From the NCBI GenBank assembly GCA_034440615.1, contig JAOTOM010005049.1:62001-126000 (forward strand): a DNA stretch of 64,000 nucleotides. Direction: 5' to 3'. Positions 10,994 through 21,207 of the stretch are shown one piece after another (within the stretch, counting starts at the first letter, position 1; every line of letters starts with the position of its first letter). The translations under genes and the position numbers were made by a program. Under the pieces are notes generated by a model. It did no database searches. It was not told the origin of the DNA and was given only the letters and a program-made list of their open reading frames with translations. Source of the DNA: Ashinkailepas kermadecensis (taxonomy: Eukaryota > Arthropoda > Thecostraca > Neolepadidae).

Positions 10994-11713
10994 ACAGAAG
11001 GCCGTGAGAGCAGGAAGAAGAAGCAGAAGTACAGGAAGGCGAGGATACACTGGCTGGAGGCCACGGTATCGACACCAGCGTCGTCCACAGAGGACGGTGC
11101 GGAAGTCGCTCTGCCGACGCCAGTGCCAGTCCGGCACCGCCGTCCCTCGGAGGACGCCGGTCCGCCAGAGCTAGCCGCCGTAGATGGAGCTGTAGGACCC
11201 GCCGGAGGATAGAGCTGTAGGACCCACCGGAGGATGGAGCTGCAGGACCTGCCGGAGGATGGGGCTACAGGACCTGCCGGAGGATGGGGCTGCAGGACCT
11301 CGGGATGGCTGCAGGACCTGCCGGAGGATGGGGCTACAGGACCTGCCGGAGGATGGGGCTACAGGACCTGCCGGAAGATGGTGTGCAGGACCTGCCGGAG
11401 GATGGAGCTCAGGACCCGCCGAGGATGGGCTGCGGACCTGCCGGAGGATGGGCTGCAGGACCTACAGAGGATGAGCTGCAGGACCTGCCGGAGGATGGGG
11501 CTACAGGACCTGCCGGAGGATGGAGCCAGACCACAGGGATGGCAGGACCTGCCGGAGGATGGGGCTGCGGTGCACAGCACACACTCTCCCGAGTTATTCG
11601 TGGAGTACGACGGTTCCGACCTGTTTGCCAGGCTTAAGCTCCAGACGGCAGAGTCCTGTAGCGACGAGGAGCGTCTGATGACGAGGTTGCCGTCTGATGA
11701 AGCCCCAGCCCAG
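10994..11713 (+). CDS. Candidate exon containing an expanded 25-bp repeat; unknown protein
   Basis: An acceptor (ACATCTTAG) opens a frame reading TEGRESRKKKQKYRKARIHW, then LEATVSTPASSTEDGAEVAL and a Pro/Asp-rich stretch. The same frame resumes after the repeat as STHSPELFVEYDGSDLFARL, then KLQTAESCSDEERLMTRLPS and a donor CAG|GTTAGC. The basic, acidic and hydrophobic pattern on both sides of the repeat is protein-like. Between them (11209-11560) lies a 25-bp minisatellite with core GGACCTGCCGGAGGATGG. It starts from the exon's own sequence and puts one in-frame TAG at 11210-11212. Possible readings are a pseudogene, an assembly error, an unrecognised intron, or removal of the repeat as an intron. 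The family is not recognised. Confidence 0.45.
11209..11560. repeat. 25-bp minisatellite inside a probable exon
   Basis: About 13 variable units of GGACCTGCCGGAGGATGGGG, with deletions that shift the frame from unit to unit. The first unit (GTAGATGGAGCTGTAGGACC at about 11190) merges smoothly with upstream coding-like sequence. Confidence 0.9.
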
Positions 11714-11838
11714 GTTAGCAATAGTAGAGGTTTTATCATTTATTGTTGTGTGTTGTGCCTCGTATGACCGTTCGTTGTCTTCGTGTCTGAGTGTTTGAAT
11801 GTCACTACTTGGTCTGCTGCTAAAATGTTGGTTCATGT

Positions 11839-12010
11839 TTCAGCACAGACATAGGCACCACCCCGCAAGGCGCCACACGACCGGAAGGCGTCCAGTCGCG
11901 GCAGTGCAAGCACATCCACGGCGGCGCAGCGGAAACGCTACGGCTTCTTCCTGGGAGCCCGTCTAGGTGGCAAGTACTGCGACATGACTTGGCGCATCTA
12001 GACTGCCATC
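11839..12010 (+). CDS. Possible second exon of the 11-13 kb gene
   Basis: After the acceptor TTCATGTTTCAG a frame reads TDIGTTPQGATRPEGVQSRQ, then CKHIHGGAAETLRLLPGSPS. It looks coding, but its phase does not fit the preceding donor at 11713; it would fit an alternative donor at ACGAG|GTTGCC (about 11684). The 3' boundary is unclear (possible donors CTAG|GTGGCA or CACG|GTAGGA). Part of this stretch may instead be the body of the SINE whose head lies at 12160-12232. Confidence 0.28.
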
Positions 12011-12159
12011 CGACCCTGACCCGTGGCACGGTAGGAGGCGACGCGGCTTCGCAACAGGAAGGAAGGAACCTTGAGTTGCTTAGGAAGCATTTACCTGCTA
12101 CGCATGGTGCGTCGCCAACCTCTCACGCCGATTGGTCGCGGGTGGACTCGATAATCCTG

Positions 12160-12232
12160 CCGGCTGTGAGATTCGAACCCACGATATTACAATGAACAGT
12201 TAGCGCCCTACCGACTGGGCTACTGTGACCCT
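12160..12232 (-). repeat. tRNA-derived SINE head (pol III A and B boxes)
   Basis: On the minus strand the sequence has a near-perfect A box TAGCCCAGTCGG (12211-12222), followed about 30 bases later by a B box GGTTCGAATCT (12169-12179). The D-arm (GCCC...GGGC) and T-arm (GTGGG TTCGAAT CTCAC) can pair, but the anticodon stem does not, so this is not a working tRNA. It is typical of the 5' head of a tRNA-derived SINE. The body would extend towards lower coordinates; its end is not defined. Confidence 0.75.
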
Positions 12233-12501
12233 GAGCTTCGCCACATCCAAGGGACGGAACGGCAACACTCGCCTGTCAGCGGGCCAGGTGGTGCTGCTCC
12301 CTTGGCGACGGCGGGCCGCACCAGCGTCCGGCTGTCGTGGTCAACATGGCGCGTCACCTCACCCTTCACTGCACGTAGGGCTGGCAGGAGGTAGTAGTCA
12401 TCTCTGTTTACGCTTTGTTTGCATTTTGCGTTGCGTTGGATGTCGCCCGGTTCCGTGTCTTTTCCAGGTTGTGCGTGCCACTCTCCATCGTCCACAGTAC
12501 A

Positions 12502-12652
12502 ATTCGCATGGACAGGGGTGAGGAGGGTGCAGACGCAGCTGGCGTCGGAACCGATCGTCGGCCTGGGGGTCATCGCCGACGCCTTCACACACCTGCTAGG
12601 CATCATGGGTGGCAGCTGCTTCCAGAAGAAGATAGTCAACAACGCCAGAACG
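12502..12652 (+). CDS. Candidate internal exon of the 11-13 kb gene
   Basis: An acceptor (CTCTCCATCGTCCACAG, boundary about 12502) and a consensus donor (ACG|GTAAGC after 12652) bound a frame reading QFAWTGVRRVQTQLASEPIV, then GLGVIADAFTHLLGIMGGSC and FQKKIVNNART. It looks like two amphipathic or membrane-associated helices and has GC-rich third positions. This is one of the most protein-like stretches in the window and ends in phase 0. Family not recognised. The exact acceptor is uncertain; the next upstream AG (TTTTCCAG at about 12469) is an alternative. Confidence 0.5.
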
Positions 12653-12793
12653 GTAAGCAGAACACCACTCGTCTGGGTCGCAAGACTCGTCTAGTGTTCG
12701 TGCCATCTCAGCTGTCGTTCGATGCTTGGTCCTTGTGTGCCCATGCACAGCTCTGCGCCTGCGGTGGTGTCAGAATTTCTGACGGTGGAGAAG

Positions 12794-12967
12794 CCGGCTC
12801 ATGGGGGAGGAGGAGGAGCTGGTGGTGGAAGAGCTCATCACCAACACCAGCCTACTGGATGCGCTCACCGGTCGAAGCTGGTCAGCGGGCGGCCAGATGG
12901 CGGACTCCACCGCCGGGTGGTCGGCCGCCAGTGCACCAGCGACATGCTGTAGGCCGACATCAGTTGG
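12794..12967 (+). CDS. Possible exon of the 11-13 kb gene, weak 5' boundary
   Basis: A frame reads [20 protein letters not shown], then [20 protein letters not shown], and ends at a donor GTTGG|GTAAAA just before the (TA)n tract. The peptide is acidic and helix-like. No strong acceptor is seen after the in-frame TGA upstream (about 12781), so the start is approximate, and GC-rich frames elsewhere in this stretch are also open. Confidence 0.25.
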
Positions 12968-12995
12968 GTAAAATTCCGCCTGGACAACCTGTCGT

Positions 12996-13228
<233 letters not shown>

Positions 13229-13351
13229 CATCGTCTACTGGTATTCTACATTGTGATTGTCTTCTGTTTTGAAGCGCAGGCTTGCCTGTGTCATTGGTTT
13301 GTATGTGATTTATTGTCTTGTTCTCAATATTGCGTTTTCCGACCATCCACA

Positions 13352-13393
13352 AGCGGCGGTCCGCGTGGTACGAGTCCATGCAGAGACACCCAC
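13352..13393 (+). CDS. Possible small exon of the 11-13 kb gene
   Basis: After the acceptor CGACCATCCACAAG the frame [14 protein letters not shown] reaches a donor CACGG|GTAAAG, giving a 42-bp exon. The frame stays open beyond ([20 protein letters not shown]), so a longer exon is possible. It is protein-like with normal codon variety, but no family is recognised. Phase agreement with the exon before the (TA)n tract is not established. Confidence 0.33.
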
Positions 13394-13495
13394 GGGTAAA
13401 GCAGCTGCACTATGAGGGTCAGGTGGTCAAGATAGCGCCAATGCACCTCGAGAAGACATCCACCATGTTTTTGATTGATCGATTGAATGATATAT

Positions 13496-13553
13496 GGTGG
13501 ATAGATGGACAGATGGATAGATGGATGAGATGGATGGATGGATGGATGGATAG
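13496..13553. repeat. (GATG)n/(GATA) microsatellite
   Basis: Short tetranucleotide tract, TGGATGGATGGATGGATGG with GATA variants. Confidence 0.9.
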
Positions 13554-13589
13554 GCAAAATAGAAAGTCAGGGAACGGTAGGCAAGCAGC

Positions 13590-14100
13590 TTTTGACGCTC
13601 GTACCTGCTGCCAGCCACCAATTGCTCTCGGTTCAGCTTTAGGTGCCGGCAGGGCCTCTCCAACGGTCAGTGGTGCCGGAAGTGCACCTCCACCGACGGC
13701 TCGTCTTGCGGCGTGCTGCCGCACCGTCGATCGCGCCAGCAGCGTAAACCGCTCCATTACTGGTGGCGGGGCGGGCCGCGGTGGCCGCAGTCCGCCTACA
13801 CGACCAGCGGGCAACGTATCGGCGGCGCGCCATTACTTGTATATGCACACCTCCGACTTATTACAATAAACTGTGCCGGACGATAATTGGTGTCCGATCT
13901 GGCTCGGCTGCCGGCCGACCTCCATGCTCCACAAAGACGGCCGACCTTGCGTACCGTCCAGCCGTGCACAATTCACTTCGTAAAAATGTAATAATGATAC
14001 CAGACGTAAATTAATGATTGCCTTTATTCGCTTCGTGCGGCATTAATGATTAGACAAGTTATACCTGTAATGGACGATAATTAGCACGGCAGCGACTTTA
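13590..14100. other. GC-rich stretch with TAAT-type islets
   Basis: GC-rich sequence with open frames on both strands. One plus frame reads RQQRKPLHYWWRGGPRWPQS after a CAG and could be a terminal exon, but support is poor. AT-rich islets (GACGATAATTGG, GACGATAATTAGCACG) recur within it. Inference: regulatory sequence. Confidence 0.3.
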
Positions 14101-14344
14101 AATGATGGATATATAGCTACCGGTGCGACTAATTTTGGCGTTGCCGGCGCCCCGGGGGCCACCGCCACCTGTAAAATGCGGCAATCGGCCAGGAGCAGAA
14201 CCTGCAGACCCGGATGACCACCTTTCCACCAACATCCCCTTTCTCCACGAGCTCGCCAAACAGCACACGTAATTTACACAACCCAGACTCATGGCTTGGA
14301 TTGCTGTGCTTGTTTCCTTATATTGTTCAGCCCAAGGGATAGCA

Positions 14345-14752
14345 CTGGAGTTGCCCACCTCTCTGGGGCGGCCTCCCCGGTGGATAGCGGTGGAGTTTCC
14401 TACCTCTCTGGGAAGGGCTCTCCGATGGATAGAACTGGAGTTGCCTACCTCTCTGGGAAGACCTCCCAGGTGGATAGCACTGGAGTTGCCTACCTCTCTG
14501 GGAAGGCCTCCCAGGTGGATAGCACTGGAGTTGCCTACCTCTCTAGAACAGCCTCCCGGTGGATAGCGGTGGAGTTAGTTGCCTACCTCTCTGGGACGGC
14601 CTCCCCGGTGGATAGCGGTGGAGTTAGTTGCCTACCTCTCTGGGACGGCCTCCCCGGTGGATAGCGGTGGAGTTGTCTACCTCTCTGGGAAGGCCTCCCC
14701 GATGGATAGCGGTGGAGTTGTCTACCTCTCTGGGACGGCCTCCTCGGTGGAT
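14345..14752. repeat. 45-bp minisatellite, about 9 copies
   Basis: Unit begins GGAGTTGCCTACCTCTCTGG and continues into a GGATAGC end. Two units carry a 3-base GTTAGTT insertion. 45 is a multiple of three, so frames stay open (LPTSLGRPPRWIA-type peptides) on the plus strand. Confidence 0.95.
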
Positions 14753-14989
14753 TCTCCTACAACTCAAAAATCCAGCCACCCAAGGTGGACGACCTGGCAA
14801 ACCATCTCAGTCGGTGATCACCAGCACTACCTGTGGCGTTTCTCGTGTTCTGTGCTCTCGACCGCGGTGGAGAACTGTTACTGCGAGTGAGCTCATATAT
14901 AGGCGTACACTAGATCAAACTGAGTTCGAAGCATCTTGGCCCTCGCGAGGTTACACCCATGAGCATAGTAAGCTTCTTTTGAAACAGGC

Positions 14990-15794
14990 ACGGTGAGTTC
15001 GACAATTTCTGTGTCAACTAGCAACAAGGTGGCTCGACAATTTTGCTTCATTTGATGTTTTGCATCTCATGATCATGATCACTCATGTGTTCCTTCGTCA
15101 ATCTATGCTTCTTAGTGGAATGAACTTAACCTCTCCAATTTTTGTATTTCATTTCACTCTCCAGTTATTCAACTTCCTTCATCTGTGTGCTTCTAGCCCA
15201 AAGTTCATGTAAGTTTATTATTCCAAGTTTTCTTTTCTTTATCAGGTACAGTCACTATTATGAATTGTTATTTATTCTGTTGAACAATGAACAGGCTCAC
15301 ATTTGAAGCAGCTACTTTAGAATTGCGAGAGAGCGATTAGAATAAGAAGTGCCGTCACTGTATAGTGTATAATAACAAGAATCACAGTGTACCGTCACTG
15401 TAGCAGCCAGCACGGCGTTACGGTGTGACGCACACAGTGTGACGCACACAGTGTCCCAATGGCAGCGGCGTGGGACGCCAAACAATTCTGATTGCATCTC
15501 GATGCAGGTAAAAACCGCAACTGGTGCAGAAAGATGGACCGACCGATTCTGCGGACAGAAATCCTTTCACGTTACCAAACTGCTGTGTGAGGGAAAGGAG
15601 CCAACGACCTTTGATTACGGCATTGTCACGGTACAGAAATACAACACAATCGTATCCAATAATACAGTTGTGAACGGTCGCGGTTTGTTCCAGAGAATAA
15701 TGAGCCATTCTGACCAACTGACATTGTCACTGTTTATGTTGACATATTGATACTGGTGTGCTGAAAGGTTGATATTGCCATGCCGCCATGCTGG
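14990..15794. other. Unique sequence with one strong acceptor-like tract
   Basis: TTTTCTTTTCTTTATCAG at 15228-15245 is a good splice-acceptor-like tract, but no coding-like frame follows. A duplicated GTGTGACGCACACA occurs at 15421-15446. No gene supported. Confidence 0.4.
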
Positions 15795-15872
15795 CACTGA
15801 CACTGTCACTGACACTGACACTGACGCTGACGCTGACACTGACACTGACACTGACACTGACACTGACACTGA
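15795..15872. repeat. (CACTGA)n hexanucleotide repeat
   Basis: About 13 units of CACTGA with CGCTGA variants; encodes Thr-Asp in one frame only because of the period. Confidence 0.93.
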
Positions 15873-15971
15873 TCTACCGGTATCGGCATACTGTAACGCT
15901 GCAGTGGAATTATCTAATGCCGGCATAATGCTACTGACGTACCGACACTGACATTGGTCTCTTGATGACAG

Positions 15972-16021
15972 CACACTGACGGTTCACTGACGGTTCACTG
16001 ACGGTTCACTGACGGTTCACT
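15972..16021. repeat. 11-bp repeat, 4 copies
   Basis: GGTTCACTGAC repeated; a duplicated AGTGATGCTGATGCTCTAAC follows at 16085-16128. Confidence 0.9.
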
Positions 16022-16284
16022 TACACACAGCGGATGTATGCCACATGTCAACGTGTCCTGATGCTGAAGACTTTTCTCTGGTCAGTGATGCTGATGCTCT
16101 AACACCAGTGATGCTGATGCTCTAACACTCATACTAACGCTGCAGCATATTTATGATCAAATGGAAGTTATAAAAATGTATAAGACCTGGCTGCACGCTT
16201 CATGGCCACGGTGCCCGGACAAAGAGCCGATAAACAAAGATCAACAATGTGATCACTGATCATCGTGTGCACCACATTGGGAAA

Positions 16285-16337
16285 TGTGACATGTGTGACA
16301 TGTGTGGCATGCGTGACATGTGTGACATGTATGACAT
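16285..16337. repeat. 9-bp repeat
   Basis: GTGACATGT units with substitutions. Confidence 0.88.
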
Positions 16338-16427
16338 TTGTTCCGGATCTTGATTGAGCATGCTATATTGGCGTAGTGTTCACAGACGTATCGGATACTT
16401 AATTTATTCTTAGCGGCTTTTAGAGGC

Positions 16428-16429
<2 letters not shown>

Positions 16430-16521
<92 letters not shown>
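16430..16521. repeat. Compound (TA)n(TG)n microsatellite
   Basis: About 54 bp of TA directly joined to 38 bp of GT. The GT part can adopt Z-DNA. Confidence 0.97.
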
Positions 16522-16524
<3 letters not shown>

Positions 16525-17312
16525 CACGCATTCACACTAAGTGATTCCATATAACTGTGTCTGTTACGTACCCTCAAATGTGTTGTCGCTACTCGCCTAT
16601 ACCTTTGCAACATTCCAGTTCGCAGCAGTGTCTGCAGGTACCATGAATAGTATCGAGCATACTGAGCATACTGAGCGGGTAAGAGATGAATCATTAAGCG
16701 TCCATGTGTTCGATTTGGCGATAAAGTGAGGTTATAGCACATACGCTAAGTTTATTATCTGCAATAGTCGTATGAATGTTCCATTATCATATTAATATAC
16801 CCTAAATTTGTTGTGTGCAGACTTTTCATCGAAAACAGGTATAAATGTTCTGCAGGTGCATTCATATTCCCTTTAAGCCGAGCAACTTCCTTATAGCCGT
16901 TCAATGTGCGGCTGCAGCTGGAGGTCGGGCATCCTCAATACAAGCGTCCGCGGGTCGTCTGCAAACACTAGATATATACACTGTAGTGTGATGGTCGAAT
17001 TTCAGACGGATTCAGAATAATTCAGCCCGCTTACTGGCGTGCAGATGTCGAGCTTCAAAGGCATTGATAACTCGATGGGGTCACGACAGTGTTTGCAGTG
17101 GATCCGATCCGGACCACCTTGGGTAACCGAGGGATTTACACACTTACGCAGGGATTATGCCCGTGTTTCACGAGCGTAGACACAGCGTGACCGTGTTTCG
17201 AGATCCGTTTTTATGCAGTGTTCTTGGGTTAGATATTTGAGACATGACGCATTTCAGCGCTTTGAGGGTGTCATTTTTTATCTGAGTGTCAGCACACAGT
17301 GGTTGTAACTAG

Positions 17313-17963
17313 GCATATACGGTCACAAACAAATGTTACTACTTGACATATACGGCCACAAACAAGTGTTGTTACTTGGCATATACGGCCACAAACAAGT
17401 GTTGCTTGCTACTTGACATATACGGTCGCAAACAAGTGTTGTTACTTGACATAAACGGTCACAAACAAATGTTGTTACTTGACATATACGGTCACAAACA
17501 AGTGTTGTTACTTGACATACGGTCACAAACAAGTGTTGTTACTTGACATATACGGTCACAAACAAATGTTGTTACTTCACATATACGGTCGCAAACAAGT
17601 GTTGTTACTTGACATATACGGTCACAAACAAGTGTTGTTGCTTGACATATACGGTCACACACAAGTGTTGCTACTTGACATATACGGTCACAAACAGGTG
17701 TTGTTACTTGACATATACGGTCACAAACAAGTGTTGTTCCTTGACATATACGGCCACAAACAAGTGTTGTTACTTGACATATACGGTCAGAAACAAGTGT
17801 TGCTACTTGACATATACGGCCACAAACAAGTGTTGTTACTTGACATATACGGCCACAAACAAGTGTTGTTACTTGATATATACGGCCACAAACAAGTGTT
17901 GTTACTTGACATATACGGCCACAAACCAGTGATGTTACTTGATATATACGGCCACAAACAAGT
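17313..17963. repeat. 33-bp satellite, about 20 copies
   Basis: Unit CTTGACATATACGGTCACAA followed by ACAAGTGTTGTTA. Units differ by point changes (GGTCAC or GGCCAC). One frame stays open (repeat LLLDIYGHKQV, 11 residues) from 17479 to the array end at 17988. The first units include indels, which argues against selection on a protein. Confidence 0.95.
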
Positions 17964-18339
17964 TCGCCGTCAGAGATGCGTTGATTAGCCTACTCAGCTC
18001 ACCGTAAGTGAGTTGTTTATTTATAAAGTGTAAAAATGCAGCAATTGTGATTTTATTCCAAGATGTTATTCGATATGTCATGCAATTTAGATAGATACCT
18101 ATCCATCCAAAGTGCATGTCATCTGTTGGATACGTTATGGCTCCAAGCACAGCGCTGGTGAAGTAATGCAGTATGATTTGATCCAAATCTCAATTTTGTA
18201 CAATCCATATGCCCAACAAAGAGATTTTCTTGTCTCAATACCATGAATGCTTAGCATACCTAGCCCTCTCATTTGTTTCCTCATTTGTTCTCATACCTAG
18301 CCCTCTCATGTTCCAAGATTTCGAGAAAATGCCATTTTA

Positions 18340-18800
18340 GTGCAAAATATCGGCAGAAATCGGCCTCTTGGAGGGCATGACTCTGTTGCTGCCCGCTCCC
18401 TGGACCCGCCCCTGCCAGTGCGCCGAGATGCCGGAACACGACACCGTTTCGGTTTTTGACCGGCAGCGGATTGATCGCCAGTGCTGAGTGCACCCGACGC
18501 GGTGTGTTTCGGCGTGGTGCAGCGCTGGGTCAGCACCTGCGACGGGCCGGGGTCACGCGGCGCCCCCTCCCGGGTCAGCGTACACGCCGGCCCGTAATGG
18601 CACGCGTTAGTCTGACTGATGCGCCGCGCCGAGTCAGCGGCGCCGGGGCCACGCAGCGATGGCCGCCCGCGGCCGCTCCACGCAGGCTGGCCGTGCTCAG
18701 CAGCCGGCTGCCATATCGACATCTGGCAGCACTGAATGTCGTGTCGGACGTGTTCGGTCGTGAGCGGAGTCGGACGGTATTTGCATTGCAGACGTGAAGT
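18340..18800. other. GC-rich CpG island
   Basis: Long open frames on both strands without splice sites or domains. A direct duplication CATACCTAGCCCTCTCAT lies just before it (18256-18310). Confidence 0.35.
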
Positions 18801-19246
18801 GTGTCCACCGGCCGCCAGGCGTGCAGGCCATACAGTCATCAAGTGTTCAGGTCACAGGGGCCCATCTGGATCAAGCCTATAAAGGATGATACTGTAAGAC
18901 GAGAAGGACGGGCTGAAACGCCATTATCAATGCATCAATCCGGAGTTCTAACGAAACTATCCACCACATTGTGCTACCATGGCTAATCTCTTTAGCATCA
19001 CATGCCGGAAGGCCGGTTCTGAACCTACCGCCAGTTACACTGCTTGTAGCATAGTGCCCTACTTATAAGCATAATCTAATGCACCTACTGTCATCAGCCC
19101 CATGCAATTCACCCATATTCCTATCCCCTACTGCACAACTTACAATTAAAAATAAGACTATTGGATCTAATTAATTTATCAACCTAGTTCTAGAGAAACT
19201 ATTGATCCCAAATACCGTTAGTTTTGCCTCGGACGGTTTTTGTCTA

Positions 19247-19412
19247 TGCGTTACGTCGTTTTTGTGCTGTGCATACGTCGGTTTTGTGCTGTACGCTACG
19301 TCGGTTTTGTGCTGTGTGTTATGTCGGTTGTGTGCTGTGTTACGTCGGTTTTGTGCTGTGTGTTTTGTCGGTTTTGTGCCGTGTTACGTCGGTTTTGTGC
19401 TGTGCGATACGC
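19247..19412. repeat. 22-bp minisatellite
   Basis: Units of ACGTCGGTTTTGTGCTGTGT with length variants, about 7 copies. Confidence 0.88.
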
Positions 19413-19941
19413 GGGTAAGTTTCGAATCGGTGATTGGCAGCTCGGTTGCTCAGCGCCCGTGCTTGTTTCGCCGCTCCAATAGTGGGAACTGGGAGGTTTA
19501 CACCCTGGCCACTTTTCACCGCCAATGTTAATCTCCCCAGTCCGAACGACCTGGTGCCTTCTTCTGAAATATGCTCCATGGTGCACCTTGTGGTTGCCAG
19601 GTGCAGGTGCGACATATACCTAAATTTCAAAATATGGTTTTCTACAGACGCACTGGCATCGAAGCTCTTACACTCTAAAGGCGCAAAAGCGTTAATCCCC
19701 CCAAAAAAACTGTGGGAAATATAATAAACTATTGAAATTTGTTCCTCAAACTCTGACTTTCGAGACTGCTTACGGAGTCCGAACACAAATCCGTTGACAC
19801 GTAAGACAAGCAGGTTGTGATGTGTTTATGATACGACAACCTGCGAGGAAAAAAATTGTTCGTTGTGGGGTTTTCGGTCTTACACGCGATGAGAAAAATA
19901 AAAAAGCAATATCGCCAATTGTCTGCGCCAAGGGTTTTGGA

Positions 19942-20082
19942 ATGCAATGCGTCGTAAAGGAGCTCGGGAATCAGAGAGCGCTCGTGTGCCTGGTCCTGAT
20001 GGTCGTGCTCATCCCCGCCGCTCACGGCACAGTGCCGCTCGGTCCGCCTCTTTCAGCCTGGTCCGGCCGCCATCACCTCTGA
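19942..20082 (+). CDS. Candidate secretory signal peptide ORF running into a GC-rich satellite
   Basis: An ATG opens MQCVVKELGNQRALVCLVLM, then VVLIPAAHGTVPLG, ending in TGA after 46 codons. Residues about 14-25 form a hydrophobic core, followed by an Ala-X-Gly type cleavage site (AAHG), a classic signal-peptide layout. The frame is open for about 40 codons before the ATG. The sequence coding PAAHG is itself related to the start of the 62/57-bp satellite that follows, so the satellite may have grown from a secreted-protein exon. The short length and lack of splice support keep this speculative. Confidence 0.27.
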   Translation: MQCVVKELGNQRALVCLVLMVVLIPAAHGTVPLGPPLSAWSGRHHL

Positions 20083-21207
20083 CGGGTCCGCCTCGTGCTC
20101 ACTCCGCGGCTCACGGCCAGCAGGCCCCCCTCTCTACGGTCCGCCCAGTGCCCGCCATCACCTCTCTGACGGGTCTGGTCCGCCTCGTGCTCAGCCCCTG
20201 CGGCTCACGGCCAGCAGGCCCGCCATCACCTCTCTGACGGGTCCGCCTCGTGCTCACATCCCCTCCCGTACTTGACGGGTCCGCCTCGTGCTCACCCCCG
20301 CGGCTCACGGCCAGCAGGCCCGCCATCACCTCTCTGACGGGTCCGCCTCGTGCTCACCCCCGCGGCTCACGGCCAGCAGGCCCGCCATCACCTCTCTGAC
20401 GGGTTCGCCTCGTGCTCAGCTCCACGGCTCACGGCCAGCAGGCCCGCCATCACCTCTCTGACGGCTCCGCCTCGTGCTCACCCCTGCGGCTCACGGTCAG
20501 CAGGCCCGGCATCACCTCTCTGACGGGTCCGCCTCGTGCTCAGCTCCACGGCTCACGGCCAGCAGCTCCCGCCGCTCTGACGGGTCCGCCTCGTGCTCAG
20601 GTCCACGGCTCACGGCCAGCAGCTCCCGCCGCTCTGACGGCTCCGCCTCGTGCTCAGCTCCACGGCTCACGGCCAGCAGCTCCCGCCGCTCTGACGGCTC
20701 CGCCTCGTGCTCAGGTCCACGGCTCACGGCCAGCAGCTCCCGCCGCTCTGACGGCTCCGCCTCCTGCTCACCCCTGCGGCTCACGGTCAGCAGGCCCGGC
20801 ATCACCTCTCTGACGGGTCCGCCTCGTGCTCAGCTCCACGGCTCACGGCCAGCAGCTCCCGCCGCTCTGACGGGTCCGCCTCGTGCTCAGGTCCACGGCT
20901 CACAGCCAGCAGCTCCCGCCGCTCTGACGGCTCCGCCTCGTGCTCAGCTCCACGGCTCACGGCAGCAGCTCCCGCCGCTCTGACGGCTCCCCTCCAGGTC
21001 CACGGCTCACGGCCAGCAGCTCCCGCCGCTGTGACGGCTCCGCCTCGTGCTCAGCTCCACGGCTCACGGCCAGCAGCTCCCGCCGCTCTGACGGCTCCGC
21101 CTCGTGCTCAGGTCCACGGCTCACGGCCAGCAGCTCCCGCCGCTCTGACGGCTCCGCCTCGTGCTCAGGTCCACGGCTCACGGCCAGCAGCTCCCGCCGC
21201 TGTGACG
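20021..21207. repeat. GC-rich satellite with 62- and 57-bp unit classes
   Basis: Two related unit types share GGCTCACGGCCAGCAG and TCCGCCTCGTGCTCA. Up to about 20530 the units are 62 bp (with GGCCCGCCATCACCTCTC). Later units are 57 bp (with CTCCCGCCGCTCTGACGG), and one 62-bp type recurs near 20770-20830. In the 57-bp part (19 codons) all frames stay open and read Ala/Pro/Ser/Arg-rich repeats on both strands. Confidence 0.95.

Noticed and set aside
17490..17520. Bacterial-type promoter resemblance (TTGACA ... TATAC)
   Set aside because: It is part of the 33-bp satellite unit in an animal genome; spacing and context are not promoter-like.
17313..17963. CRISPR-like array of about 33-bp repeats
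   Set aside because: The repeats are directly adjacent with no unique spacers, and the genome is eukaryotic. The same applies to the 37-bp, 36-bp and 34-bp arrays.
18306..18842. 178-codon minus-strand frame
   Set aside because: GC-rich stretch with an opposing open frame on the plus strand; no acceptor or donor at sensible places and no domain.
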